Assembly (NCBI GenBank): GCA_028817405.1
Contig: JAPPPS010000151.1
Location: forward strand, 1 to 48,558
Direction: 5' to 3'
DNA length: 48,558 nucleotides
Source: Gammaproteobacteria bacterium
Lineage (GTDB): Bacteria > Pseudomonadota > Gammaproteobacteria > Arenicellales > Poriferihabitantaceae
The notes beneath the pieces are model-generated. The model was not told the origin of the DNA. It worked only from the letters and a program-made list of their open reading frames with translations, and did no database searches. A program made the translations under genes and the position numbers. Numbering within the stretch: the stretch's first letter is position 1; each line of letters starts with the position of its first letter. Below, piece after piece: positions 24,729-34,472 of the stretch.

Positions 24729-26348
24729 TCAGTACCCTGCATCGGTGGCAGTTTCCAAGAGTAGCGCAATGTGCAGCAAATCGCGCAGCGTGTCTTGGTG
24801 AATCGAACTACTGCCGAGGCTGTGCGCGTTCTTGTCGCTGAGGCGGCGACGGTGGCGCGCCAAACTGTCGCCGCACATGGTTTGGATTTGCCGCACGCGT
24901 TTGCGGATGGATTTTTGGCTGCGCTCATCGGCGGTCATAAAACCGGTGTTCACCGCCTTCAACAACTCCAGCACCGCCGCGTGGATGCGCGTGATTTCGT
25001 CCATGCCTTCGGCCGAGAACGCGGCGCTGCGGTCGAGGCGTTTGCTCGCCAACCGTGACAAGTTATAGGAAATGCTGTCGCCGACATTTTCCATCGTCGA
25101 GGAGAATTGCAATACCCGGTCGAGCGCGCGTTCGTCGGCCGGGTCGTCGATGTGCGCGCGCGCTTCGGTCAGGTAGTGCAAGATGGCTTTGTTGCGCGCG
25201 TTGATGTCGCGGTCGGCGGCAATCATAAAATCGATTTGCGACTGGTCTTTGGCGTCGAACATCTGCAGCGAGCGGGCGAAGAAGGTCTCGGCGGTGTCGC
25301 CAAGCCGGCACGCCTCGCGGCGCGCGCAGGTGACCGCGGCGCGCGGATTGGCGAGAAGCGCGGCGTCCAAACCGGCGCCGATGGACGGGTTTAAGTCCGC
25401 GCCGAGGTGACGGTTTTTGTCCTCCAAGTATCGCCGAACCGCGCCGGCGAATCGCCCGGCGAACGGCGCGAACACCGCGACCAACAGCAGGTTGAACGCG
25501 ATGTGCATCGCAATCGCCCGCAGCCCCGGCGCGTCGCCCGGCACATACCCGAGCCACCAGCCGGCGGTGGCGAACAGCAGCGCCGCCAGGGCAATTCGCG
25601 CGAGGAGGTTGGCGATGACCACGCTGCGCGCGGCCGGGTCGTCGCGCCCGACCAGCGGCAGGGCGATGAAGCCGGCGCCGGCGTTCGCGCCCAACACCAT
25701 GGCCGCCGCCAAGTCGGCCGGCAACGCCGCGCCCTGCGCCAGCGCCGCGATGAGCAGCACCGCGGCCACGCTGGAATGCGCGAGATACGCCAGCGCCGCA
25801 AACGCGGCCGCGCTCAGCAGTTGCACCGAGCGCAGCACCGCCAACCAGTCGTCGGTGACCGGGGCCGCCGCCAACGGCGCCAGCGCCAGGCGCAGCAACT
25901 GAATCGCCAACAGAATCAAACCGAGGCCGAGCAGCGCCCGGCCGACCCGCCGGCCGCGGTGGCTGTGCGCCCACCGGTAAAACGCGAAGCCGGCCACCAA
26001 CACCGCGGGCGGCAGCAGCGACAAATCGATGAACAGAATGCGCGTCGCCAGCGCCGAGCCCACATCCGCGCCCAACACGATGCCGAACGCGGCCGCGGGT
26101 TTCAGCGCGCCGGCCCCGCCCACCCCCGCGGCCAACAAAATGGTCGCGGTCGCGCTTTGCATCAACACCGCGACCGTCGCGCCGCCGAGCACGGCCCGCG
26201 GCATGGACGCCGATGCGCGGTGCAGCAGCGCGCGCAAGCCGGCCGAGAAGGTGGTCTCGACGGTGCTGCGCAGCACATGACTGCCCCACAGCAGCAGGCA
26301 GACCGCGGCCGCGAGGTTGAGCAGGAGGGGCAGGTGGGAATCGGTCAT
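24729..26348 (-). CDS. Na/Pi cotransporter family protein with PhoU-like domain
   Basis: 539 residues from MTDSHLPLLLNLAAAVCLLLWGSHVLRSTVE. The two inverted QSATA/S-type repeats of the PF02690 family are visible (AVLMQSATATILLAAG; LAHSSVAAVLLIAALAQG) with GANAGAGF, about eight membrane helices in all. The C-terminal ~200 residues form a PhoU-like helical domain (ILHYLTEARAHIDD, DRVLQFSSTMENVGDSISYNL, TADERSQKSIRKRV). It probably moves phosphate with sodium. A consensus TATAAT on the minus strand at 26465-26470 is its likely promoter. Confidence 0.88.
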   Translation of the reverse strand: MTDSHLPLLLNLAAAVCLLLWGSHVLRSTVETTFSAGLRALLHRASASMPRAVLGGATVAVLMQSATATILLAAGVGGAGALKPAAAFGIVLGADVGSALATRILFIDLSLLPPAVLVAGFAFYRWAHSHRGRRVGRALLGLGLILLAIQLLRLALAPLAAAPVTDDWLAVLRSVQLLSAAAFAALAYLAHSSVAAVLLIAALAQGAALPADLAAAMVLGANAGAGFIALPLVGRDDPAARSVVIANLLARIALAALLFATAGWWLGYVPGDAPGLRAIAMHIAFNLLLVAVFAPFAGRFAGAVRRYLEDKNRHLGADLNPSIGAGLDAALLANPRAAVTCARREACRLGDTAETFFARSLQMFDAKDQSQIDFMIAADRDINARNKAILHYLTEARAHIDDPADERALDRVLQFSSTMENVGDSISYNLSRLASKRLDRSAAFSAEGMDEITRIHAAVLELLKAVNTGFMTADERSQKSIRKRVRQIQTMCGDSLARHRRRLSDKNAHSLGSSSIHQDTLRDLLHIALLLETATDAGY

Positions 26349-26464
26349 CCGGTCATTCGGTCGCCGGTTGTTGGCGGGGGCGGCGTTGGCGACAGTGGCG
26401 CCGGTGGCGATGGTAGGCCGGTGGCACCGGTGGCGATGGCGACGCAACGCAGCGATGACGCGGC

Positions 26465-26470
26465 ATTATA
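26465..26470 (-). promoter_or_regulatory. -10 box of the Na/Pi cotransporter unit
   Basis: The minus strand reads TATAAT exactly, about 115 bases upstream of the ATG at 26348. No strong -35 is seen in the GC-rich flank. The 25-bp tandem repeat begins 8 bases upstream of this box. Confidence 0.45.
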
Positions 26471-26477
26471 GCGAACC

Positions 26478-26594
26478 GGGGCCGCGGCGACGGTGTTTAT
26501 GTGGGGCCGCGGTGATGGCGTTTGCGCGCGCGGCCCGCGCGACGGTGTTTAATGTGGGGCCACGACAACGGTGTTTATGCGGGCCACGGCGACC
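26478..26594. repeat. 25-bp degenerate tandem repeat between divergent promoters
   Basis: Units of roughly GGGGCCGCGGCGACGGTGTT + TATGT occur at 26478, 26503 (diverged), 26531, 26556 and a partial one at 26581. They lie exactly between the two divergent -10 boxes (26465-26470 minus, 26619-26624 plus). With them the 335-base gap 26349-26683 is accounted for; 26380-26450 is low-complexity GGTGGCGATGG-type sequence. Confidence 0.65.
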
Positions 26595-26618
26595 GCCGGC
26601 GCGCGCCGGCTTTAAGCG

Positions 26619-26624
26619 TATAAT
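26619..26624 (+). promoter_or_regulatory. -10 box of the ybdK-cas operon
   Basis: TATAAT, 59 bases before the ATG at 26684. No clear -35 hexamer lies 17 bases upstream (GC-rich). It is the best promoter candidate for ybdK and, because cas3 overlaps ybdK, for the cas genes. Confidence 0.45.
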
Positions 26625-26683
26625 GCCCGGCATCCCCGCCGCACCGTCCCCGCCGCACCGTCCGCCACCCCGCCACCACCGCC

Positions 26684-27814
26684 ATGCACGCCGCCCCCAG
26701 TTTCACCATCGGCATCGAAGAGGAATACATGTTGGTGGAGCCGCGCACCGGCGACTTGGCGCGCAAGGTGCCGCGCTCGCTGATGCCGGCGTTGAAGAAA
26801 AAATTGGGCGCGACCGTGTCGCCGGAATTCCTGCAATCGCAAGTCGAAGTCGGCACGCCGGTGTGCAAGTCGGTCGGCGAAGCCTGCCGGGAGTTGGCGG
26901 CGTTGCGCGCCGGCGTGGCCGAAGTCGCGGCGCGCCACGACCTCGCCATCATCGCCGCCTCCACCCATCCGTTCGCCAACCCGCACGGCCAGCGCATCAC
27001 CCGGCGCGCGCGGTACGCCGAATTAGCCGAAGACCTGCAAGCGGTGGTGCGGCGGCTGCTCATCGGCGGCATGCATGTGCATGTCGGCATCGACGACGAC
27101 GACTTGCGCATCGACTTGATGAACCAAGCCAGTTACATCCTGCCGCATCTGCTGGCGCTCAGCACTTCGTCGCCGTTTTGGCAGGGCATGGACACCGGGC
27201 TGAAGTCATACCGCCTGTCGGTGTGGGACGAGATGCCGCGCACCGGCCTGCCGCATCCGTTCGATTCGTTCTCGGATTTTCAGCGGCATGTCGATGTGCT
27301 CATCGACGCCGGCATGATTGAAGATGCGACCAAAATCTGGTGGGACTTGCGCCCCAGCGCGAGATACCCGACGCTGGAGATGCGCATCGCCGACCTCTGC
27401 ACCACGCTCAAAGACGCGGCCTGCGTGGCCGCGCTGTTCCAGTGCTGGCTGCGCATGCTGCACCGCCTGCGCCTGTCCAACTTGCGGTGGCGGCAGTATT
27501 CCAACTGGCTGCTGGAGGAGAACCGGTGGCGCGCGCACCGCTACGGCATCGACAACGCGCTCATCGACTTCGGCCGCGGCCGGGCGGTGGAATACGCCGA
27601 GTTGTTGGGCGAGATCCTGGCGCTGTTATCCGACGACGCCGAGGCCCTGAACTGCGCCGCCGAAGTCCGCCACGCCCGCACCATCCTCCGCCGCGGCACC
27701 AGCGCGCACCGCCAACTAAAAATCTACCACCACGCCATAAAACAAGGCCGCACCAAAGAAGCCGCATTAGCGACGGTGGTCAACTGGCTGCGGAAGGAGA
27801 CGCTGCGGGTGTGA
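26684..27814 (+). CDS. ybdK: YbdK-family carboxylate-amine ligase
   Basis: 376 residues, usual length for the GCS2/YbdK family, which forms gamma-glutamyl-type amides in an ATP-dependent reaction. Motifs: FTIGIEEEYMLVEP at the N-terminus, GGMHVHVGI, WWDLRPSARYPTLEMRIAD and LLEENRWRAHRYG. Its substrate is unknown. No Shine-Dalgarno is obvious. Its TGA (27812-27814) shares a base with the cas3 ATG, so the Cas operon is translationally attached to this housekeeping-type gene. Confidence 0.92.
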   Translation: MHAAPSFTIGIEEEYMLVEPRTGDLARKVPRSLMPALKKKLGATVSPEFLQSQVEVGTPVCKSVGEACRELAALRAGVAEVAARHDLAIIAASTHPFANPHGQRITRRARYAELAEDLQAVVRRLLIGGMHVHVGIDDDDLRIDLMNQASYILPHLLALSTSSPFWQGMDTGLKSYRLSVWDEMPRTGLPHPFDSFSDFQRHVDVLIDAGMIEDATKIWWDLRPSARYPTLEMRIADLCTTLKDAACVAALFQCWLRMLHRLRLSNLRWRQYSNWLLEENRWRAHRYGIDNALIDFGRGRAVEYAELLGEILALLSDDAEALNCAAEVRHARTILRRGTSAHRQLKIYHHAIKQGRTKEAALATVVNWLRKETLRV

Positions 27815-30282
27815 TGATGGAGTATGTTGCGCACATCAGAAAGACCGACGAATCCGAACAGCGTTTGGAGTCGCATCTGTTCGAGGTGGGGGAACTCGCC
27901 GAGAAATTCGCCGCCAAAATCGGCCTGCCAGAAGCTGGGCTGTTGCTGGGTCTCCTTCACGACCTCGGCAAATACAGCCAAGCGTTCCAAAACTACATCA
28001 ACTCCGCGGAAGGTAGAATCGACCCCGACCAAGACGGTTTTGTCGATGCGGGCAAATTGAAAGGGAAAATCGACCACTCGTCCGCCGGGGCGCAGCATGT
28101 GTGGCGACAATTGAAGCACTACGGCTCCGCGGGCCAAGGAGAATTATGCGGGCAAATTCTGGCGCTATGCATCGCGTCTCATCATAGCGGTCTGATTAAC
28201 TGCCTGGATGAGGATGGCATTCCGACCTTTTGCAACCGGATGGAAAAACCGGATGAGAAAACGCATCTCGGAGAATGCCTTTCGAGCGCCGATTCCAATC
28301 TTACGCAGCGCGTGGGGGAACTCACCGCCACATCCATGGTACAGAAAATGTTTGGAGTGATACGGCAAATGGTTCATCTGCCGGATAACCCGGAAGGTGA
28401 ACTGAATAAACTCGATGCCTTTGCGCTCGGCATGTTCGTGCGCTTTCTGTTCGGTTGCTTGGTTGATGCTGACCGCCTGAACAGCGCCGAATTTGAAGAC
28501 CCTTCGAGAAAAACCGCTAGAGAAAAGCGGGAAAAGCGATTGAGGTGGAAAACGGCCATAGACCGAGTTGAGAATCGGATTGCGCAGTTCAGCCAAGACA
28601 CCCCGATTGGGAAAATTCGGGCGCAGATTTCCGATGACTGCTTGCGCCGCGCGTCCGACCCGCAAGGAGCATACACGCTCACCGTCCCCACCGGCGGCGG
28701 GAAAACTCTGACCAGTCTGCGCTACGCGTTGCACCACGCCAAGCGCCATAAACTGGACCGCATCATCTATGTGATTCCCTACACCTCAATCATCGAGCAA
28801 AACGCCGGCGCCGTCAGAGAGATAGTGGAAAACAAAGGAGACCCTTTTCCATGGGTGCTGGAACACCACAGCAACCTGGATCCCAGCAAGCAAACTTGGC
28901 ATTCCAAACTCGTGACCGAAAATTGGGATGCCCCGATTATCTTCACCACGATGGTTCAGTTTTTGGAAATTTTGTTTGGCGGCGGCACGACAAGCGTGCG
29001 GCGCATGCACCAACTCGCCAATGCGGTTTTGATTTTTGACGAAATCCAAACCATCCCCATAAAATGCGTTCACATGTTCTGTAATGCGCTGAATTTTCTA
29101 ACCCAATCGGCCGGTACAACGGCGGTTTTATGCACGGCTACCCAACCGCTTCTGGATGAATTACGCAATCCTGAAAACGGCTCGCTGAATCTTGCCGCAA
29201 ACGCCGAACTGATGCCGAACAAAAAGGCGTTGGAGAAAAAATTACGCAGAACGGATGTTCAAAATCGGGTTCGACCGGGCGGGTGGTCGGAGGAAGAAAT
29301 CGCAGATTTGGCTTTGACCAACTTACACGATGCCGGAAGTTGCTTGGTGGTGGTAAACATCAAGGAATGGGCTAAGCGCCTTTTTGTTGCGTTGAAGAGT
29401 CGTTGCGAATATGGCGCGCTTTTCCATCTGAGCACCGGCCTGTACCCGGAACACCGCAGAAAGGTACTCGATGAAATCAAAAGACGGTTAAAATCCAACC
29501 AACCGGTTCTATGCGTCAGCACCCAACTCATAGAGGCCGGGGTGGACATCAGTTTTGCCAGCGTTATTCGGTTTCTGGCCGGTCTGGATTCCATCGCACA
29601 GTCCGCCGGTCGCTGTAATCGACATGGCGAACTGGGGGGGCGTGGCCGAGTTGTGGTGATTAACCCCAAAAGCGAAGATGAAAATCTTTCGAGACTGGCC
29701 GATATTCGCGCCGGTAGAGACGTTTCACAGCGCATTTTTGGTGACATCGCCCTCGACAAGATTTTGGCGCCCTGTACACTGACGACATACTTCAAATACT
29801 ACTTCTACGACAAGGCGAGAGAAATGACTTACCTCGTGAAAGGGGGCGACCGAGACGACAATCTGGTCAATCTGCTGAGCACGAATCTCATCAACCCTGG
29901 AAAATGCCATCCGTGTCTGAATCATCCCGGGAAGTTGCCGCTACTGAAACAGTCCTTTATGGATGCTGCGAAGTGGTTCCGTGTAATCGATGCGCCAACC
30001 CAACCGGTGATTATCCAGCATGGGGGAGGAAAAGAAATTGTGAATCAACTCTGCTCGCTCGCAAAGGCGTTTGATGCCGCAGGCTACTATCAGGCACTGA
30101 AAAGCGCCCAGCAATTTAGCGTCAATGTCTACCCCAATGTTTGGAAGCAACTGCAGGAGCGGGACGCAATCCGTGAAACGCAAGAGGGCGAGGGCGTTTT
30201 TTACCTGATGGAGACCTATTACAGTGAGGAATTTGGGTTATCCACCGAGCCGGTCGCCCCCTTGCCGCCTCAAATCTGTTAG
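27814..30282 (+). CDS. cas3: CRISPR type I-C helicase-nuclease Cas3
   Basis: 822 residues. The N-terminal HD nuclease has H21 and H49-D50 (LLHDLGKY) plus ASHHSG. The SF2 helicase part has Walker A VPTGGGKT near residue 290, the DEIQ box near 409 and motif VI QSAGRCNRHG near 600. It is recruited by the Cascade complex to degrade target DNA. The start chosen, MMEYVAHIRK, overlaps the ybdK stop (TGATG); the frame is open further upstream but that part lies in ybdK. Confidence 0.97.
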   Translation: MMEYVAHIRKTDESEQRLESHLFEVGELAEKFAAKIGLPEAGLLLGLLHDLGKYSQAFQNYINSAEGRIDPDQDGFVDAGKLKGKIDHSSAGAQHVWRQLKHYGSAGQGELCGQILALCIASHHSGLINCLDEDGIPTFCNRMEKPDEKTHLGECLSSADSNLTQRVGELTATSMVQKMFGVIRQMVHLPDNPEGELNKLDAFALGMFVRFLFGCLVDADRLNSAEFEDPSRKTAREKREKRLRWKTAIDRVENRIAQFSQDTPIGKIRAQISDDCLRRASDPQGAYTLTVPTGGGKTLTSLRYALHHAKRHKLDRIIYVIPYTSIIEQNAGAVREIVENKGDPFPWVLEHHSNLDPSKQTWHSKLVTENWDAPIIFTTMVQFLEILFGGGTTSVRRMHQLANAVLIFDEIQTIPIKCVHMFCNALNFLTQSAGTTAVLCTATQPLLDELRNPENGSLNLAANAELMPNKKALEKKLRRTDVQNRVRPGGWSEEEIADLALTNLHDAGSCLVVVNIKEWAKRLFVALKSRCEYGALFHLSTGLYPEHRRKVLDEIKRRLKSNQPVLCVSTQLIEAGVDISFASVIRFLAGLDSIAQSAGRCNRHGELGGRGRVVVINPKSEDENLSRLADIRAGRDVSQRIFGDIALDKILAPCTLTTYFKYYFYDKAREMTYLVKGGDRDDNLVNLLSTNLINPGKCHPCLNHPGKLPLLKQSFMDAAKWFRVIDAPTQPVIIQHGGGKEIVNQLCSLAKAFDAAGYYQALKSAQQFSVNVYPNVWKQLQERDAIRETQEGEGVFYLMETYYSEEFGLSTEPVAPLPPQIC

Positions 30283-30291
30283 AATGCGGAA

Positions 30292-31002
30292 ATGAAAAAC
30301 AGCATCAGTTTTCGACTGTGGGGCCGATACGCCCTATTTGCCGACCCAATCACCAAGATGGGCGGCGAAAAGTGCTCGTACCACATCCCCACCTACGAAG
30401 CCATCAAGGGCGTGCTCAAATCCATCTACTGGAAGCCGACCATTATCTGGTATGTGGATAAAGTCCGGGTCATGAAAAAATTTCGCACCCAAACCAAAGG
30501 CACGAAACCGCTTGTTTGGAACGCCACAGATGCTTCTCAACTCTCGATTTATACTTTTCTTCACGATGTTGAGTATCAAGTGCAGGCGCATTTTGAGTGG
30601 AATGAACACCGACCTGAACTCGCGCAGGACCGCATCGACGGCAAGCATTTTGCGATTGCGAACAGGGCGCTCGAAAAAGGCGGCCGGCAAGACATTTTTC
30701 TCGGCGTCCGAGATTGCCAAGGCTATGTTGAACCATGCGAGTTTGGCGATGGCGAAGGCCATTACGATGACACCGAGGAACTCGGGTTTGGACTAACGTT
30801 TCATGGTTTTGACTATCCTGATGAAACCGGAAAGGGGGAGTTCGTGGCCCGTTTTTGGCACCCAAACATGAAGAGGGGAGTCATAGAATTTCCTCGCCCG
30901 GAGGAATGCAATACCACGCGCTTTATCAGAGAGATGAGCGCAAAGAGTTTCAGCTTGAATCGAAACATTCAACCAGCAAACGAAGAGGCATTATCTGCAT
31001 GA
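30292..31002 (+). CDS. cas5c: Type I-C Cas5 (Cas5d), pre-crRNA nuclease
   Basis: 236 residues. In type I-C, which lacks Cas6, Cas5 cleaves the repeat RNA and caps the crRNA 5' end. The catalytic trio reported for Cas5d appears as Y46, K118 and H119 (DGKHFAIANRAL). The last bases overlap cas8c by 4 (ATGA). Confidence 0.96.
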   Translation: MKNSISFRLWGRYALFADPITKMGGEKCSYHIPTYEAIKGVLKSIYWKPTIIWYVDKVRVMKKFRTQTKGTKPLVWNATDASQLSIYTFLHDVEYQVQAHFEWNEHRPELAQDRIDGKHFAIANRALEKGGRQDIFLGVRDCQGYVEPCEFGDGEGHYDDTEELGFGLTFHGFDYPDETGKGEFVARFWHPNMKRGVIEFPRPEECNTTRFIREMSAKSFSLNRNIQPANEEALSA

Positions 31003-33002
31003 ACTGGCTTTCCAAATTGTCAGAAACATATGACAGGTCGTTGGCGCTGGATATTCCCGACCAAGATAAACCGACGCCCATCAATCACATACCTCAAAAC
31101 GCCCACATCAACATTGTGATTGGCGGCAACGGTGATTTCTTAAGAGCGAGAGTTCTTGAGAAAACACAGATTATTCTGCCGGCAACAGAGAGGGCGGCCG
31201 GGAGATCTGGAAAAAATCCGCCACCATATGCGCTCGCGGACAAATTGCAGTACGTTGCGTCCGATTACGCAGAGTACGTAGAGGGCGACAAGCCTTATCA
31301 CGGCGATTATGTCAAACAGTTGGAACAGTGGTGCGATTCCGATTTTAGCCACCCCAGCGTAGAAGCGGTGTTGAAGTATGTGAGAAAGAACTCTGTGATT
31401 TCCGATTTGGTTGGCGAAAAGGTTGTGTGGACTGGCGATGACAACCGCTTGCTAACTAAGTGGCCGCAAGACGGCGACGAACCGTCACTTTTTAAGGTAT
31501 TGCCAAAAAAAGAGGGCAGTACTAATCAAGGGGGCGCGCTCGTGTGCTGGTCTGTGGAATTCCCAGGGGACCCCAACAGCGACACATGGCTTGATTCGGA
31601 TGTGCAAAAATCATGGATTGATTATGAAAATAGCAAACAAACCCTTTCTGGCGTTTGCTATGTGTCCGGCGATGAACAACCTATCATGTTGAATCATCCC
31701 AAAAAATTGCGACACACGGGAGACAACGCAAAAATCATCTCTTCCAACGACTGGACGGGGTTTACTTTCCGGGGCCGATTTACCGACACCAAAGCGTCAT
31801 CCAAAGAGTCCGGGCTTCAAGGCGTCTCCATTGGGTCATTAACAAGTCAAAAAGCCCATAATGCATTACGATGGCTAATCAATCGCCAAGCTTTCAAGAA
31901 TGGCGACCAAGCCATCGTGGCTTGGGCGGTTTCCGGCAAAGAGATACCGGAGCCGTTGGTCGAGACCACCAAATTTGATTTAGACGATTTCAGCGAGGTC
32001 GAGGAAGCGCAAACCGCGGACTCCGTCACCGCAGAAATCGACCACACCATCGATATCGGTCAAAGTTTTGCGCGCAAACTGCGCAAGTATATGGCGGGGT
32101 ACAGCGCAAACCTTTCCCCAACTGACACTATTTCCATCATGGCCATCGACTCAGCCACACCCGGGCGAATGGGTGTCACCTATTACCGGGAATATTTGCC
32201 ACAGGAATATCTGGACCAAATCACCCGATGGCACACTGAATTCGCGTGGTTTCAGCGCGTCAGTAAGGAAATCCCCCAACAGGGAGGGAAACCCAAAACG
32301 GTGGGCGTTTGGACGCCATGCGCGCCGTCGCCGTCCACCATCATCAATTCAGCTTATGGGGACATCGTAAGCAAGGGGAACGAGTCGATAAAAAAGAACC
32401 TCTTTGAGCGCCTTGTACCATCGGTTATCGATGGGTTGCCGGTCCCCGGCGATTTTGTTAAAGTGGCGCTCAATCAAGCGCGGAATCCCGCCGGAAAGAA
32501 AATGTGGGAGTGGGAAAAATGCCTCGGCGTTGCCTGCTCTCTTTACCGCGGGTTTCACATCCGACACCCTCAAATCGCAAACCGAAGGAAGTTTCCCATG
32601 TCTTTAAACAGAGCGAACGCATCGAGAGATTATCTCTACGGCCGGTTGCTGGCGATTGCCGAACGCATAGAGGAGGTGGCTCTTCGTGCCGCCAGGGTTG
32701 AACGGCCAACAACCGCCAGCCGTTTAATGCAAAGGTTCTCTGATAAACCTTTCACCACCTGGCCGACCATCTACAAGCAACTGGACCCGTATATGCGGCA
32801 ACTCAAAACTTCGCGTCCGGGGTTTTTGACCAACATGGAAAAAGAACTCGACGAAGTAATGGACATCTTTGACGCAACCGAGTTCAAGTCAGAGAAAAGC
32901 CTAAGCGGTGAATTTCTGCTTGGTTTCCATGCTGAACGCCTGTTTTTGAAGTCGAAAAACAAGGCGCGTAGCCAAGACGTAACCGACTCACACGAGGAGT
33001 AA
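30999..33002 (+). CDS. cas8c: Type I-C large subunit Cas8c (Csd1)
   Basis: 667 residues from MNWLSKLSETYDRSLALD. It contains the family's conserved early segment (NAHINIVIGGNGDFLRARVL), the AHNALRWLINRQ region and the C-terminal helical bundle (AYGDIVSKG, SRDYLYGRLLAIAERIEE). It recognises the PAM and supports Cas3 recruitment. In many I-C loci an internal start yields a small Cas11-like subunit from the 3' part; a candidate was not pinned down here. Confidence 0.95.
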   Translation: MNWLSKLSETYDRSLALDIPDQDKPTPINHIPQNAHINIVIGGNGDFLRARVLEKTQIILPATERAAGRSGKNPPPYALADKLQYVASDYAEYVEGDKPYHGDYVKQLEQWCDSDFSHPSVEAVLKYVRKNSVISDLVGEKVVWTGDDNRLLTKWPQDGDEPSLFKVLPKKEGSTNQGGALVCWSVEFPGDPNSDTWLDSDVQKSWIDYENSKQTLSGVCYVSGDEQPIMLNHPKKLRHTGDNAKIISSNDWTGFTFRGRFTDTKASSKESGLQGVSIGSLTSQKAHNALRWLINRQAFKNGDQAIVAWAVSGKEIPEPLVETTKFDLDDFSEVEEAQTADSVTAEIDHTIDIGQSFARKLRKYMAGYSANLSPTDTISIMAIDSATPGRMGVTYYREYLPQEYLDQITRWHTEFAWFQRVSKEIPQQGGKPKTVGVWTPCAPSPSTIINSAYGDIVSKGNESIKKNLFERLVPSVIDGLPVPGDFVKVALNQARNPAGKKMWEWEKCLGVACSLYRGFHIRHPQIANRRKFPMSLNRANASRDYLYGRLLAIAERIEEVALRAARVERPTTASRLMQRFSDKPFTTWPTIYKQLDPYMRQLKTSRPGFLTNMEKELDEVMDIFDATEFKSEKSLSGEFLLGFHAERLFLKSKNKARSQDVTDSHEE

Positions 33003-33006
33003 ATCC

Positions 33007-33846
33007 ATGAGCATGCAACACAAAATCGACTTCGCCGTCATCATTGGCGTGAAAAACGCCAACCCGAACGGCGACCCGCTTAACGGCAACCGTCCAAGGA
33101 CCGACTACGAAGGCCATGGGGAAATTACGGATGTCTGTTTGAAGCGCAAAATTCGCGACCGCCTCCAAGAGAACGGACGTAGCATATTCGTTCAATCGGA
33201 CGAGAAAAAGGAAGATGGCATGACGAGTCTTCAGAATCGAGCCTACTCGGAAGAGTATGGACTCGGAAAAGAAGCATTTAATGCCAAAAAAACTTCTCCG
33301 GAAGAAACCGTCGGCAAAGCATGCAAAAAATGGTTTGATGTTCGCGCTTTCGGACAACTGTTCGCTTTCAAGGGCGATGCGAAAGACGGTGTATCCATTC
33401 CTATTCGTGGCCCCGTTACGATTCACTCGGCTTTTTCTGTTGAGCCCGTCAGTGTTACCAGCACCCAAATCACTAAGAGCGTCAGCGGTGAAGGCGATGG
33501 CGGGAAGAGGAGTTCCGACACGATGGGAATGAAGCACCGTGTAGACAGCGCGGTATATGTCGCTTACGGCGCAATAACCCCGCAACTTGCGGAACGAACC
33601 GGATTCAGCGACGACGATGCCAAGGTTATCAAGGACATCCTGCCCAAACTTTTTGAGGGCGATGCGTCTTCTGCTCGACCCGAAGGGTCAATGGAGGTAA
33701 AGAAAGTCATTTGGTGGGAGCATAACTGCCCATCCGGTCAATACTCATCCGCAAAAGTGCATCGCACACTCGATGTGAAACCGGATGGTAACTACGACTT
33801 GTCTACTCTGGACAATTTGGCGCGAGAGGAGATTGACGGATTTTGA
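33007..33846 (+). CDS. cas7c: Type I-C backbone subunit Cas7 (Csd2)
   Basis: 279 residues. It coats the crRNA spacer. Motifs: IDFAVIIGVKNANPNGDPLNGNRPRTDYEGHGEITDVCLKRKIRD at the N-terminus, and the DVRAFGQLFAF and IRGPVTIHSAFSV loops. It starts 4 bases after cas8c and overlaps cas4 by one base (TGATG). Confidence 0.97.
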   Translation: MSMQHKIDFAVIIGVKNANPNGDPLNGNRPRTDYEGHGEITDVCLKRKIRDRLQENGRSIFVQSDEKKEDGMTSLQNRAYSEEYGLGKEAFNAKKTSPEETVGKACKKWFDVRAFGQLFAFKGDAKDGVSIPIRGPVTIHSAFSVEPVSVTSTQITKSVSGEGDGGKRSSDTMGMKHRVDSAVYVAYGAITPQLAERTGFSDDDAKVIKDILPKLFEGDASSARPEGSMEVKKVIWWEHNCPSGQYSSAKVHRTLDVKPDGNYDLSTLDNLAREEIDGF

Positions 33847-34472
33847 TGTTGCATAACAACCCCATCCCCATCTCCGCCCTGCAGCACTTTGTGTTTTGTC
33901 CGCGGCAGTGCGCTTATATTCACATCGAGTGCGCCTGGGATGAAAACTACCTTACCGCCCAAGGCAACCAGTTGCATGAGCGCGTGCACTCCGATGAGTT
34001 TGAGGCGCGCGGCCCGATGCGAACCGAACGCGGCGTTCAAGTTTGTTCGGAGCGGTTGGGAATCACCGGCAAACTGGATTTGCTGGAAATCGGCTCCGAC
34101 CCTTTCTCGCTAACGCCCGTCGAATACAAACGAGGCAAACCGAAAATGTCCGACTGTGACCGCGTCCAACTATGCGCGCAAGCGTTGTGTCTGGAAGAAA
34201 TGCGCGACACGCGAATTACGCGCGCCGCGCTTTGGTATTGGCAGGTGCGCAAGCGGGAATGGTTGGAAATCAGCGAAAATCTGCGCACAAAGACCAAGCA
34301 AGTCATATCGCAAACGCGTGATTTGCTGGGCGCCGGTTTGTTGCCGAAAGCCGAATACACGACCGCATGCAAAGCATGCTCGTTTATGGACCGTTGCCAA
34401 CCGAAACTGAAAGACACATCCGCGCATCATCTGAAAAGGATGTTCGACAGCCATGAAGAAACTGCTGAATAA
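33846..34472 (+). CDS. cas4: CRISPR adaptation exonuclease Cas4
   Basis: 208 residues from MLHNNPIPISALQHFVFCPRQCAYIH. A RecB-like core (GKLDLLE, VEYKRGKPK) and four cysteines for an iron-sulphur cluster (the FCPRQC start and CKACSFMDRC end) are present. It trims prespacers and sets PAM-side orientation. It overlaps cas1 by 20 bases. Confidence 0.96.
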   Translation: MLHNNPIPISALQHFVFCPRQCAYIHIECAWDENYLTAQGNQLHERVHSDEFEARGPMRTERGVQVCSERLGITGKLDLLEIGSDPFSLTPVEYKRGKPKMSDCDRVQLCAQALCLEEMRDTRITRAALWYWQVRKREWLEISENLRTKTKQVISQTRDLLGAGLLPKAEYTTACKACSFMDRCQPKLKDTSAHHLKRMFDSHEETAE

